Shown: positions 19,001 through 26,828 of the stretch, in pieces
Numbering within the stretch: the first letter of the stretch is position 1
How the letters are laid out: every line of letters begins with the position of its first letter
Assembly: GCA_027488935.1 (NCBI GenBank)
Contig: JAIYAP010000014.1
Coordinates: forward strand, 62,001-126,000
Direction of reading: 5' to 3'
DNA length: 64,000 nt
Source: Saprospiraceae bacterium
GTDB lineage: Bacteria > Bacteroidota > Bacteroidia > Chitinophagales > Saprospiraceae
The notes under the pieces: model-generated
Seen by the model: only the letters and a program-made list of their open reading frames with translations
Told to the model about the DNA's origin: nothing
Databases searched by the model: none
Translations under genes and position numbers: made by a program

Positions 19001-19323
19001 CGATTCAGGTTGTATAGGTATAAGGTGTCAGCGTTTTGGAAAGCCAGCCATTGATTGTCAGGACTCACCGTGAGCAAATGTTCAAAATTGAGTTGCCGAC
19101 CGCCGGTGTAGGTTGGAAAAACAATGTTTTTGAGCAACCGCCGGGTTTCGTTTTCCCATATTTTTATTTCTGAAGCCCCCGCCGTAATCAGGTATTTTTC
19201 ATCATGGGTAAAAACAACATTATCTGCATAGTGCCGAGCTGGAAAAATCAATGCGGGTGCGTCTGTTTGTGCCAGAGAAACAAAGGCCTGGAGCAATAAT
19301 ATAATGGAAAAAAGGTATTTCAT
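16024..19323 (-). CDS. Secreted WD40-like repeat protein with C-terminal caspase (peptidase C14) domain
   Basis: The protein has 1099 residues and a signal peptide (LQAFVSLAQ). Residues about 25-680 contain beta-propeller-type repeats (VVFTHDEKYLITAGASEIKIW, LRFAPSGKYYIMG, VFTPDGRFDAS). A beta-sandwich linker covers about 740-840. The caspase-like domain runs from 846 to the end: LHLVVIGINTYKNP, catalytic His in FYYAGHG (about H929), catalytic Cys in LFILDACQSAG (about C984), then WLTASGSAQFA and GHGAFTYCLLEAF. Both catalytic residues are intact, so an active Arg/Lys-type metacaspase-like peptidase is expected, here outside the cytoplasm. It is the last gene of the regulated cluster, 39 nt after the previous gene. 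Confidence 0.92.
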   Translation of the reverse strand: MKYLFSIILLLQAFVSLAQTDAPALIFPARHYADNVVFTHDEKYLITAGASEIKIWENETRRLLKNIVFPTYTGGRQLNFEHLLTVSPDNQWLAFQNADTLYLYNLNRFVLTQKIKLAHTLGTLIFTADGKTLYAGGRETEKYDNLFVQKIVLATGIPTTIYAYTVKTMATHAINRLSLRPDEQQLLLYDQVMGTRIINLATNKLVKNYDKKTFPYTYLPSGNMLAFSGENEKTFFLEELDASNGQSKRKSSVLFSVESDIDPLSITEAYPINADQLALEYQGEYRIFDVRTFTASSVSKFEYPGYGMNGPQNLRFAPSGKYYIMGITMGKYTMPGDVYQGKYGYTPLHAEQNYSMQHTDGLWLQDRALYFDQNGLHVKRFNAPVENADCVYRLTADGKRGFVVVNTQGLYEFDPNSKELVYKQIETVPAVGLVGLRIFEAAGFLAAVANEGIYIIDLKNYKLRSFVPKPEAASDYVLYESGHNYICDLAPDKSRLLFRVDGSEGFDLVYCYDLVGKRILWQHVGNWIDNVRFENGGKTASFTEKDQLIWLDAATGTPNKATYQLPATEWWTTLSPSGKTAAVQLNNKTNDAVGDDLAIVDVITQKQTHVIKCPEDRGGDVFFLRNERYLVTSESSGLSIYDLEKKRQVARILLFEETEDWLVFTPDGRFDASAGAMQKMYYSRGTEIIPLESLYEQYYVPGLLSQVWDQNLPQNLPNIKQLKALPTIKMMFNGGKKRNDPKLEVYDATQSSVNIQLEAASTGGEIAEIRLFHNGKLVESSTRNLIVEEENASNSQFNKSYNLPLLPGENTIRAVAINKQRTESIPAEMVIVLAGSDKNTSTTGGLQLHLVVIGINTYKNPKYSLNYAQADALAFKEAIEQGAKSIFSRVNTTYITNEQATKAGIVAALDKVKAAANPQDLFLFYYAGHGVINDQKAFFLVPQDVTQLYGNDEALAQKGLSANELQNYSKEIKAQKQLFILDACQSAGALEQVIASRGAAEEKAIAQLARSTGTHWLTASGSAQFASEFAQLGHGAFTYCLLEAFKGAGDTGDKKLTVKELDAYLQEKVPDVTARYKGSPQYPSSYGYGQDFPIITILR

Positions 19324-19362
19324 GTTGGAATATTTGATTTGTTAAAACAGCCGCGCTGCGTT

Positions 19363-20358
19363 TTACTCTTTGCCCGTTTCAATTTTTACGCCATAGCGGT
19401 TGCTGCCCAAGGCGTACAATTGAACTTTCAGCAACACGCCAAGGTCTTGATCGTCAAAGGTTTGCACCGTCCAGACGTAGGTATTGCCTGTATTGGTGCT
19501 GTATTCGGCTTTGCGCACCAGGCGGTATTCCAGGCCTTCGAGGGTTGAAATGCTTTTCAGGGTTTCATCGTAATAAGTGCGGGCTTCGTTCAGCGCGTTG
19601 AAGTTGCGTCGAGCCTCCAAGCGCCATTGTCCGGCGGCATTTTTGCGAATAATGGTTTGTTCGGCGCCGTCAAAAGCAATCGTTGCAGTAAACTCATCTT
19701 TTTTACCTTCAACCGGGGTGGCCCGCAAGTCCTTGAGATCCTGCTCGGCCGCACTTTTCAGGTAGGTATTGAGCGCCAGGGTTTGGGTTTCATCGGCATT
19801 GGGTGCCGGAGCAACACCGTCTTCAACGGGCTCGTCGTTGAACAGGTTGTCCGGCACATCAAAACTGGGTTCATGGGCAAATTCAGTGTCCGGTAAATTG
19901 GCGGCAATGACAATTTTATTGTTAAAAGCCCAAAGCATCGAAACCGTGCCCCCTGCTGTTTTATTCAATAACCAGTGGTTGGCAAGGCTGGGATGACTGG
20001 CAGGACCTAATTCGGCCGTAAGCAATGCCTCCAACGTATCGGCGTTCTCAAACTCAAAAATCACCTCATACAAGGGCCGGTAACCATCCATGTCAAAAAT
20101 ATATGAAATACCCAGCATGCCTTTTTCCTGGATAGGCCGGTAATATTCCTGGCGAAAACTAATGCCGCTGTCGACCTTTTTAACCGGAAAACGGCGGCTC
20201 AAAAAAGTATCTAAAGGCGTTGTGATCGGCACATTTTGGTTGGCCGTAACCGTGGCAAAAATTTCACCATATTCCTTGATGGTAGCACCGCTTTGAGCAT
20301 GGATTAAATCATTGAAAATCAAAAAAACATACAGAATATGCAGGATTCGCTTGTTCAT
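19363..20358 (-). CDS. Secreted protein of unknown function
   Basis: The 331-residue product has an N-terminal signal (ILYVFLIFNDLIHAQ). No known family is recognised. Two similarly built alpha/beta segments are visible: residues about 60-165 (YIFDMDGYRPLYEVIFEFEN) and about 210-330 (EFTATIAFDGAEQTIIRKNA, AGQWRLEARRNFNALNEART). An acidic Pro-rich linker (about 165-195) joins them. It lies 42 nt after the TPR/barrel gene and 39 nt before the caspase gene, so it is co-transcribed with them and probably acts in the periplasm or at the surface together with the caspase. Confidence 0.8.
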   Translation of the reverse strand: MNKRILHILYVFLIFNDLIHAQSGATIKEYGEIFATVTANQNVPITTPLDTFLSRRFPVKKVDSGISFRQEYYRPIQEKGMLGISYIFDMDGYRPLYEVIFEFENADTLEALLTAELGPASHPSLANHWLLNKTAGGTVSMLWAFNNKIVIAANLPDTEFAHEPSFDVPDNLFNDEPVEDGVAPAPNADETQTLALNTYLKSAAEQDLKDLRATPVEGKKDEFTATIAFDGAEQTIIRKNAAGQWRLEARRNFNALNEARTYYDETLKSISTLEGLEYRLVRKAEYSTNTGNTYVWTVQTFDDQDLGVLLKVQLYALGSNRYGVKIETGKE

Positions 20359-20400
20359 GTTGCGACAGATTTATTTGAAAAAAAGGAGCAAATACAGGGA

Positions 20401-22137
20401 CTATAAAGAAAAGCCCAGGGTCATACCCATGCGTATTTGAAAACCCCAATAGGTTTCTTTTCGGGCAGATAAAAAGGCGTTGCTGAAATTGTAATCGGCG
20501 CGCGGATAGGTAGGGCTGTTAAGGTCGAACAGGTTGTACGTGGCACCTAAGCCAAAGTAGAAATCGGCGCCAAAGGGCCGGTGTTGCCAAAGTTGACCAA
20601 AATTCAGCATCGCGCCGTAGGAGGTAAGTTTTGGGGTAAAAGGCAAGTCTGTGGTGATCGCAACGCCACTCGTTTTATCCAGTACGGCACTCATTTGAGG
20701 CTGATAATTGCGTTCATTGTAGGTAAGCAAAAAGCCCTTGTACCCGCGGGATGAGCCGCGTTCGGATTTTAATTTTTTATATCCGAAGTGGGCATAAAAA
20801 CCGTCCCAGTGCGGGTTTGGGAAATCCGTCAGGTTTTCGGCATTGCTCAGCCGCTCATTCGAGAGGTAATCCTGATCATTTTTGGCCTTCATATAAGAAA
20901 ACTCGAACATCGATTGGCCAATTGGAAGGTTGATTACGCCGCCTAAATCAATGTATTGCGGACGTTGCACCATGCGCAGCACGTAAGCGCCCACGTACAT
21001 GCGGTTCCGATTGGCGCGTCTTGCAGCCCTTTCCTGGCGTTTTTGGGCTTCCTGGGCGCGTTTTTGGGCTTCGTCGCGGCATCGGCTGGCCGTTTGTTCG
21101 ATGGCTTTTGCTTTATTTGCATCACCGAATTTTTTAAAATAAGCCGCCAGGCGTTCATATTCTGCACAATTTTCGGAGCTGATTTGCGGTAAAATTTTAT
21201 TGCAAAATTTCCAGCCGCCTGCCGACATGCCCGCCTGTTCAAATAAGGGCAACAAATCCCAGCACTGCCCAATGTTAAAACCAAAACCCAAATCCAGGGC
21301 CTGGCTGTAAAACTGGCCTGCCAGGGCATTCATATCGCCCGGAATGCGCAACGTTTCTGCAATTGAAAAGGAGGCCGACCCGTTTTTATCCCAACCCAAC
21401 GGCGCTGATTTGCCTGCCAGGAACAAATCCGCCATGGGTTTCAGGAGTACGGTGCCAAAATTCACCCGATTCATATCAGCCCGTTGGGCTGCGTCCATTT
21501 TGGCGTACAAATCAATCAATTTTCGGGCTTCCTCCATTTTACCCGGTTTTTCTACCGCGAAGTCATACAGATATTTATGCATAAAAAATGTTACAACATA
21601 ATATCCTTCCGGCTGGAGATCAAATACCTTTTGCGCATATTTTCTCAAATTGACCGCATCGGACTTTCGGAAATAGTATTCGGCCAATTCGCCATAAAAA
21701 CGCTGCCGGACTGGTAGAAAGCCCGTATATTGAATCACAAACGCAGCTCCGCCGGATTGATACTTAAACGGGAATTCGGCAGGGCCCAGGCGATCAAATT
21801 CGCTTTCAATGGATTTCAAAATCTGGTCGCCCACGGCCTTATCCTGACTGCCCGGTTTATTTAAGTACACCTCCGCCCGCAATTGGGTGAGTACCGCCAG
21901 GAAATATTTTGCCGTGCGCTGTTCTTCTGACGTTCCTTTTTTGAGCACACTTTTGAAGAGTTGTTCAGCATTGTCGGCCAGTTTCAACAAGCTGGCGGGA
22001 TCCGCCTCCGGTTTTGGGGAGGATTCGAGGATGGTTTGATAAACGCGAATAGCATTTTCGAGTTGCTGCTCGGTTTGGGCCATAGCAGTAAGGTGCAGCA
22101 TGGTGAGCATGCTGCCGATCAAGTAGTATTTTCTCAT
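20401..22137 (-). CDS. TPR-like periplasmic domain joined to an outer-membrane beta-barrel
   Basis: The protein has 578 residues with a signal peptide (ending LTAMAQ). The N-terminal about 340 residues are helical and TPR-like (ANKAKAIEQTASRCRDEAQ, EYERLAAYFKKFGDAN). A highly charged stretch near residues 345-375 (AQKRAQEAQKRQERAARRAN) looks like a rod or coiled coil. The C-terminal about 200 residues alternate in outer-membrane style (WDGFYAHFGYKKL, FYFGLGATYNLFDL) and end in GFQIRMGMTLGFSL, a good terminal barrel strand. A role as surface anchor or receptor for the clustered peptidases is inference. It is 25 nt after the response-regulator gene, in the same unit. Confidence 0.75.
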   Translation of the reverse strand: MRKYYLIGSMLTMLHLTAMAQTEQQLENAIRVYQTILESSPKPEADPASLLKLADNAEQLFKSVLKKGTSEEQRTAKYFLAVLTQLRAEVYLNKPGSQDKAVGDQILKSIESEFDRLGPAEFPFKYQSGGAAFVIQYTGFLPVRQRFYGELAEYYFRKSDAVNLRKYAQKVFDLQPEGYYVVTFFMHKYLYDFAVEKPGKMEEARKLIDLYAKMDAAQRADMNRVNFGTVLLKPMADLFLAGKSAPLGWDKNGSASFSIAETLRIPGDMNALAGQFYSQALDLGFGFNIGQCWDLLPLFEQAGMSAGGWKFCNKILPQISSENCAEYERLAAYFKKFGDANKAKAIEQTASRCRDEAQKRAQEAQKRQERAARRANRNRMYVGAYVLRMVQRPQYIDLGGVINLPIGQSMFEFSYMKAKNDQDYLSNERLSNAENLTDFPNPHWDGFYAHFGYKKLKSERGSSRGYKGFLLTYNERNYQPQMSAVLDKTSGVAITTDLPFTPKLTSYGAMLNFGQLWQHRPFGADFYFGLGATYNLFDLNSPTYPRADYNFSNAFLSARKETYWGFQIRMGMTLGFSL

Positions 22138-22162
22138 ATCAGACGATTGAAAAAAGGGTAAA

Positions 22163-22807
22163 TCAAATGATTCCTTTGCGGCGGGCCTGTTCGACGGCGG
22201 CGGTTTTATTATTTACCTGAAGTTTTCGGTAAACATGTTCAATATGGGTTCGTACGGTGCCGGTCGAAACAATCAGGTTGTCGGCTACTTGTTGGTAGCT
22301 CAGGCCACGGCTTAATTGTTCCAAAATTTCAACTTCGCGGGGGGTAAGATTATGTTCGGGCGTTTCGGCAGGCGGGGTGCTTCGGCGCATCATTTGAAGT
22401 GCTTTGCGGGCAATGGCGGGCGACATCGGTGCGCCGCCCTCCAAGGCTTCATGGAGGTTGCGGTGCAAACTTTCTGGCGTTTCATCTTTCAACAAATAGC
22501 CGTCAGCACCGGCCAGGATGGCATCAAAAATGTGATTTTCATCCTCAAATACCGTTGCCATCACCACTTTTACCTGCGGATACAGATCTTTAAGCGCCTG
22601 GGTCGCCACAATCCCATTCATTTCAGGCATGTTAATATCCATCAGCACCAAATCGGGTTTGTTGTAGCAGCGTTCGAGCCATTGCAGCAGCAAGCGACCA
22701 TTCATGGCCACATGCACCACCTGGAAATCGGCAGAGGCCTCAACATTTTCCTGTAACATCCGCGCCAAACGCGGCAGGTCTTCAGCAATGGCGATGTGGT
22801 ATGGCAT
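22163..22807 (-). CDS. NarL/LuxR-type response regulator
   Basis: The protein has 214 residues. The receiver domain (1-120) has the acidic pair E9/D10, phospho-acceptor D57 in LVLMDINMPEMNG, and the conserved Lys in GYLLKDETPE. The C-terminal LuxR HTH domain runs from LTPREVEILEQLSRGLSYQQ through VSTGTVRTHIEHVYRKLQ. It is separated by 113 nt from its cognate kinase gene upstream, and that gap contains a promoter and a palindrome also found before the protease gene. It therefore probably regulates its own unit (regulator, TPR/barrel, unknown, caspase) and the protease-kinase unit. Confidence 0.95.
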   Translation of the reverse strand: MPYHIAIAEDLPRLARMLQENVEASADFQVVHVAMNGRLLLQWLERCYNKPDLVLMDINMPEMNGIVATQALKDLYPQVKVVMATVFEDENHIFDAILAGADGYLLKDETPESLHRNLHEALEGGAPMSPAIARKALQMMRRSTPPAETPEHNLTPREVEILEQLSRGLSYQQVADNLIVSTGTVRTHIEHVYRKLQVNNKTAAVEQARRKGII

Positions 22808-22858
22808 GCGTGGACTGGATTTGCGGCTGCTTTTTTCGAAGCAGCCTGTTCAACACGA

Positions 22859-22907
22859 CAAAGGTAGGCTTCCTTTTCTTGTCGGCTTATCCGACGAATA
22901 TCGGATA
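22859..22907 (-). promoter_or_regulatory. Promoter and palindromic operator of the response-regulator/caspase unit
   Basis: On the minus strand the -7 box TACCTTTG lies at 22866-22859. The palindrome TATCCGAC-N4-ATCGGATA occupies 22888-22907, leaving 21 nt between them. It sits where the -33 box would be, and no TTTG is present there. The same arrangement recurs at 26290-26338. It is a likely binding site for the adjacent LuxR-type regulator acting as activator. Confidence 0.72.
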
Positions 22908-22920
22908 TTGCGGGTAAGGC

Positions 22921-24714
22921 TTAAGGTGTGCGCAAAGGCACCAGGATTGTAATCGATGTTCCCGTATCGGGTATGCTGGAGATATTGCAAGTGCCGCCAA
23001 TTTCGACGGCGCGCTGGCGCATATTTTGCAATCCATAACCCATTGCTTGTTGCGTGTTTATCTGAAATCCTCGGCCATCATCATACAGCACCATGCGCAA
23101 TTCCAGGCCTTGGAGGTCGAACAAAATATGCACGGCATCGGCAGCAGCATGTTTGATGGCATTGGTGATGCCTTCCTGGGCAATACGATACAAGTTGAGC
23201 AAAATGCCGGGACTGAGTATTAGCGACTCCAAATCGGGCTTGCAGTTGATATTTACTTCAACCTGGGTGTTTTTACCTGCAAATTCGCTTATTTTGGTCA
23301 ATAATTCCTGCAATGGAGCATCCTGGGTTTGGATGGCCCAGATCGTTTCCCGCAATTGCTGCATGGCGGTTCGCGTATTGTCCACAATGTTTTTTAGGGC
23401 ATTTTGTTGCGTTTGATCGCCAGTACGCTGCACCTGGCGGGTCAATTCCGATCCGATCAGGGTCAATTCGGCCCCTAAATTGTCGTGCAGGTCGCGGCTG
23501 ATGCGCAGTCGTTCTTCCTGAAGTCCGTTGTACATTTCGGCCCGGAGCAGTTCTTCCTGCAGTTGGGCTTCCCGTTGCAATTGGGCTTGTTTTTCGCGTT
23601 GGCGTTTGATCAGCACATATCCAACAGCGATACTCAGCAGCAGCAGCCCAATCAACGCTAAAAGCCAAAAATTCCGGCTGCGCACCCGCAGTTGTTCCCG
23701 AATCAGGTCTTTTTCTTTGCGGGTAGTTTCGTATTTGGTTTGCATTTCTGCAATCTGTCGGCTGCGGTTGCTGTTAAAAAGACTGTCTTTAAGGGTGTTA
23801 CTCAGGTTGAGCCAGTGGAGCGCTTCTTTAAAATTGCCGCCTTGCTGCTCGCATTTTGCCAGCATTTCGAGGTCGTACTGCCACAAATCCAGGAAATTGA
23901 TGCTGGAAGCGATGGCCAGGCTTTTTTCAAAATAGGTTTTTGCTTCTTTGTAATTGTTTGCAGCCAGGTAGGCTTCCCCGATGTTGCAATAATTGACCGC
24001 CATGCCTTGTTTGTCGCCCATTTTTGCCCGAATTTGCGTCGATTGTTCGATCAAATCAATGGCCAAGCGTGTGTTGCCCGCGTCGGAGGCGACAGAAGCG
24101 AGGTTGTTTAAAACATAGCCCAGCCCGATGCTATCGCCGATGGCCTGCCGGATCGAAAATACGCGCAAAAACAATTCCTGGGCCTGGGGCCATTCATTGT
24201 GCTGCATGGCTATGATGCCCCGATTATCGAGTGCCGTTGCCAGTAAACTCGAATCCCGGGCTTTCAAGGCGGCCTGCTCTGCGGCTACTGTATATTGTAC
24301 CGCCTTTTCTTGTTCCTGAAAACGGGAATAATAGATGGCCATTTCATTGAGCACCGAGGCCTTTCCTGCTTCATCGCTCAGTGCCTCAAAATAGTCGAGC
24401 GCTTGCTGGTAATAACCCAGTGCTAATTCATATTTTCCTAATAAATAGTAGTTTACACCCAAGTTTTTGAGGGTTTTAGCCTCTAATAATCGGAGTTTAT
24501 TGTTCCGTGCAATGGTGAGGGCACGTTCTCCCAATACTTTGCCTTGTTCAAAATCGGCTGATGAAATTGCATAAAACCGTGCATTGATCAGCATTACCTG
24601 TGCCTCCGGGGCAAGTTTGGGCAAAGCCGCCAGTACTGAGTCAAGCGTAGTTTGTGCCTGGCAGAAGGCCGCCAGGCACAAACAAACCATCCATGTCAGT
24701 ATCCGTTTTTGCAA
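22921..24714 (-). CDS. TPR-domain sensor histidine kinase (HisKA_3 type)
   Basis: The protein has 597 residues. Signal-like N-terminus (MQKRILTWMVCLCLAAFCQ), then periplasmic TPR repeats at about 40-310 (LKNLGVNYYLLGKYELALGY, VNYCNIGEAYLAANNYKEAK). One membrane helix lies at about 350-371 (WLLALIGLLLLSIAVGYVLI), followed by a coiled-coil linker. The dimerisation/phospho-acceptor segment ERLRISRDLHDNLGAELTLI carries H411. The ATPase domain has the N-box IAQEGITNAIKHA and G-boxes DDGRGF and GYGLQNM. The start is 2 nt after the protease stop, so the two are co-transcribed. It is the expected partner of the regulator at 22163. Confidence 0.94.
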   Translation of the reverse strand: MQKRILTWMVCLCLAAFCQAQTTLDSVLAALPKLAPEAQVMLINARFYAISSADFEQGKVLGERALTIARNNKLRLLEAKTLKNLGVNYYLLGKYELALGYYQQALDYFEALSDEAGKASVLNEMAIYYSRFQEQEKAVQYTVAAEQAALKARDSSLLATALDNRGIIAMQHNEWPQAQELFLRVFSIRQAIGDSIGLGYVLNNLASVASDAGNTRLAIDLIEQSTQIRAKMGDKQGMAVNYCNIGEAYLAANNYKEAKTYFEKSLAIASSINFLDLWQYDLEMLAKCEQQGGNFKEALHWLNLSNTLKDSLFNSNRSRQIAEMQTKYETTRKEKDLIREQLRVRSRNFWLLALIGLLLLSIAVGYVLIKRQREKQAQLQREAQLQEELLRAEMYNGLQEERLRISRDLHDNLGAELTLIGSELTRQVQRTGDQTQQNALKNIVDNTRTAMQQLRETIWAIQTQDAPLQELLTKISEFAGKNTQVEVNINCKPDLESLILSPGILLNLYRIAQEGITNAIKHAAADAVHILFDLQGLELRMVLYDDGRGFQINTQQAMGYGLQNMRQRAVEIGGTCNISSIPDTGTSITILVPLRTP

Positions 24715-24716
24715 AT

Positions 24717-26210
24717 TTAGTTGTGTGTTATTTCTACCATCAGCGGCACCACGGTACCCTGATGGTTGTCTTTTTTTACTTGAAATCCAATTTCGTCCAA
24801 AACGTAACTGACTTCCGACGGCAGGATTAATTGATCACCCAGGGCGGCTTTGATTTTTTGCGATAAACCGCCCGTGGTTTGGTTCATTTTATTCAATATT
24901 TGGGACGTATTGAGCGGTGCCTGGCTGTATAAAATCAGCATATAGTCCGTACCCGCTTGTTGATCCATTTTTACAATTTTTGTTTCGGAAGGGAAGGCCA
25001 CTTCACTTTCGGCACCGATATGCGGCGACATATTATCGTCAAAAGGCAGGATTTTATTCACTTTTCCCGACAAATCGGTTGCGAAGGCGTAAATATAAGA
25101 CTCTGAATTGGTAGTAATGTAAAATCTAAATTTAGTGCCACTGGGATAGGCATCATCCATGCGGTAGGCCACCAAATCTTCTTTGTAAGCAGGCGTCTCG
25201 TCTTCTACAATCAGGTTGCGGGTAAGGATCCGGTTGGCAGGCATTTGGGCACCCGTATTGGTTTGAAAACGCACTTTTCCTGCCAGCAATACATCCATAA
25301 CCGGGTCGATCGGGCTCGGCGTAGGAGTCGGTGCGGGTGTCGGCGCAGGTTCGGGCTGAACGACCGTAGCAGGATAAGCCTGGATCGCAATCAATGAATA
25401 TTCGGCGAAGTCTTTGTATTTTATCCATACAAAACCGCCATCGCCCCAGGTACTTCCCCAACTGTTGAGGACCCGAAATGCGCCCCCGTATTGGTTGTCA
25501 TCATACCCAACGATGCACATAGCGTGCCGTCCGTGTTGTCCGGTTGGACCATCGTCGGTCGCCAAGGGTTCCCAGAGCGCTTTGGAATTGTAAAATGATT
25601 CGGCTACGATAAAGCCCAGCATACAGGGATAACCTTCTGAAAGTGCTTTTTTTACAGTATTTATTTTTACGGATGCGTCTGGTTCATCGGGCAAATAAAG
25701 AATTTGGTAATCGGCAATGCGAAAATCAAAACCCTCCAGCATGGCTTCCACGGCCACCGTTGCCCCACATTGATAAGGCATGGTTTGGTTGGTTGCAACC
25801 CCCAGGTTTTTCATCAGTTCAAAAGCGTCGACCGGGTTGGTGCCTTCCTGGCAATTGACATCCCCTGCAGCCTTGATTTGTTCGTACACATAAGAGGGCG
25901 AAAAAATGCGCTGGTTGATTTTTGAGGGGTCCGTGAGGTTGTTTTGTTTGGCCCATAAGATGGTGCGCAAATGATAAGCCACCGAAAAAGCCACGCAAGT
26001 GCTGTATTGTCCCTGATCGCCCGGTGTTGGGCAGAATTTTTCGAGGGAAGCCGCCCTGGGCATGGATTTATAACTTTGGTTGGTGAGTTTGGCTTTGTAG
26101 GGAATCGCCCGCAGCGTAGGCGGGTCAAAGATCATTCCGGTAGTTTTTTTTTGGGCAAAAACGGTCGTAGCTGCCAACAAAAGGGCAGCAAGCAAGGTAA
26201 CATGTTTCAT
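24717..26210 (-). CDS. Secreted papain-like (C1-type) cysteine protease with C-terminal DUF4384 domain
   Basis: The ATG at 26210 gives a normal signal peptide (LLAALLLAATTVFAQ) and 497 residues; the longer frame to 26288 is rejected. The papain core shows the oxyanion Gln and nucleophile in GDQGQYSTCVAFS (Q66, C72), catalytic His in GRHAMCIVGYDD and Asn in VLNSWGSTWGDGGF. After a Pro/Thr linker (QPEPAPTPAPTPTPSP) comes a DUF4384-type domain (FRFYITTNSESYIYAFATD, TDYMLILYSQAPL). DUF4384 is often linked to caspase-domain proteins, and a caspase gene lies in the same cluster. First gene of the cluster, with the kinase 2 nt downstream; its promoter carries the shared palindrome. Confidence 0.92.
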   Translation of the reverse strand: MKHVTLLAALLLAATTVFAQKKTTGMIFDPPTLRAIPYKAKLTNQSYKSMPRAASLEKFCPTPGDQGQYSTCVAFSVAYHLRTILWAKQNNLTDPSKINQRIFSPSYVYEQIKAAGDVNCQEGTNPVDAFELMKNLGVATNQTMPYQCGATVAVEAMLEGFDFRIADYQILYLPDEPDASVKINTVKKALSEGYPCMLGFIVAESFYNSKALWEPLATDDGPTGQHGRHAMCIVGYDDNQYGGAFRVLNSWGSTWGDGGFVWIKYKDFAEYSLIAIQAYPATVVQPEPAPTPAPTPTPSPIDPVMDVLLAGKVRFQTNTGAQMPANRILTRNLIVEDETPAYKEDLVAYRMDDAYPSGTKFRFYITTNSESYIYAFATDLSGKVNKILPFDDNMSPHIGAESEVAFPSETKIVKMDQQAGTDYMLILYSQAPLNTSQILNKMNQTTGGLSQKIKAALGDQLILPSEVSYVLDEIGFQVKKDNHQGTVVPLMVEITHN

Positions 26211-26289
26211 AAGGACGATCGGATCGTAAGTTTCGAAAAACGCGAAGGCCGCCATGAAATAAGCGCACGGCAACAACGCGATGGTCAAA

Positions 26290-26338
26290 CAAAGGTCGGG
26301 GCAGGAGGGCAGCGGGCCTATCCGATGTTTATCGGATA
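26290..26338 (-). promoter_or_regulatory. Promoter and palindromic operator of the protease/kinase unit
   Basis: On the minus strand GACCTTTG (26297-26290) is a near-match to TAnnTTTG. The perfect palindrome TATCCGAT-N4-ATCGGATA lies at 26319-26338, again 21 nt away from the -7 box as at 22859-22907, with no TTTG at -33. The protease ATG is 79 nt downstream of the -7 box. Confidence 0.7.
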
Positions 26339-26405
26339 TTGGTTTTTGGGGGATAAAGAGAATAATTGCGAAATGTGGGTCGGCATAAAATGGTTGCGCG
26401 TATTC

Positions 26406-26727
26406 ATTGTCTGAACCTGGATTTGGGGGGATTTGGGGATTTTGGGATGCGTTAATTGTCTGAACCTGGATTGGGGGGGATTATGAGATTTTTGCGCGCA
26501 TTAATTGTCTGAACCTGGATTTGGGGGGATTTTGGGATTTAAGGATTTTTGAGATTATTAATAGTAATACATCCTCAAATCAAAAAATCCCCCCAAATCC
26601 CGGTTCAGACAATGTATACGCACAACCATCCTAAAATCCTAAAATCCCCCCAAATCCAGGTTCAGACAATGAATGCGCGCAACCATCCACAAATCCACAA
26701 CTCCCCCCAAATCCCGGTCCAGACAAT
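26406..26727. repeat. Six-copy inverted array of a REP-like ATTGTCTGAACCTGG element
   Basis: Three copies of ATTGTCTGAACCTGGATT followed by a G-rich run (starting 26406, 26455, 26502) face three reverse-complement copies (CCCAAATCC[A/C]GGT[T/C]CAGACAAT) ending near 26614, 26671 and 26727. The transcript could form a very long hairpin. The spacers are G/T-rich on one arm and C/A-rich on the other. No gene is present between 26211 and 26828. Related GTCTGAACC repeats are, to my recollection, common in Bacteroidota genomes. Confidence 0.8.
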
Positions 26728-26795
26728 TACCCCAAAACCACCCAACTTCTGCCCAAATTAGGCAAAATATAAAATCGCATCTAACCAAATCCCCA

Positions 26796-26803
26796 TAGTT
26801 TTG
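26796..26803 (+). promoter_or_regulatory. Candidate -7 box (TAGTTTTG)
   Basis: TAGTTTTG fits TAnnTTTG and would start transcription near 26810. This favours the ATG at 26829 over one at 26808 for the next gene. Confidence 0.45.
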
Positions 26804-26828
26804 TTCTTTGCTGGCAAAATCGGTTTAT

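Noticed and set aside
26406-26727. CRISPR array
   Set aside because: Repeats are both direct and inverted, unequally spaced, with low-complexity spacers, and no cas genes are nearby.
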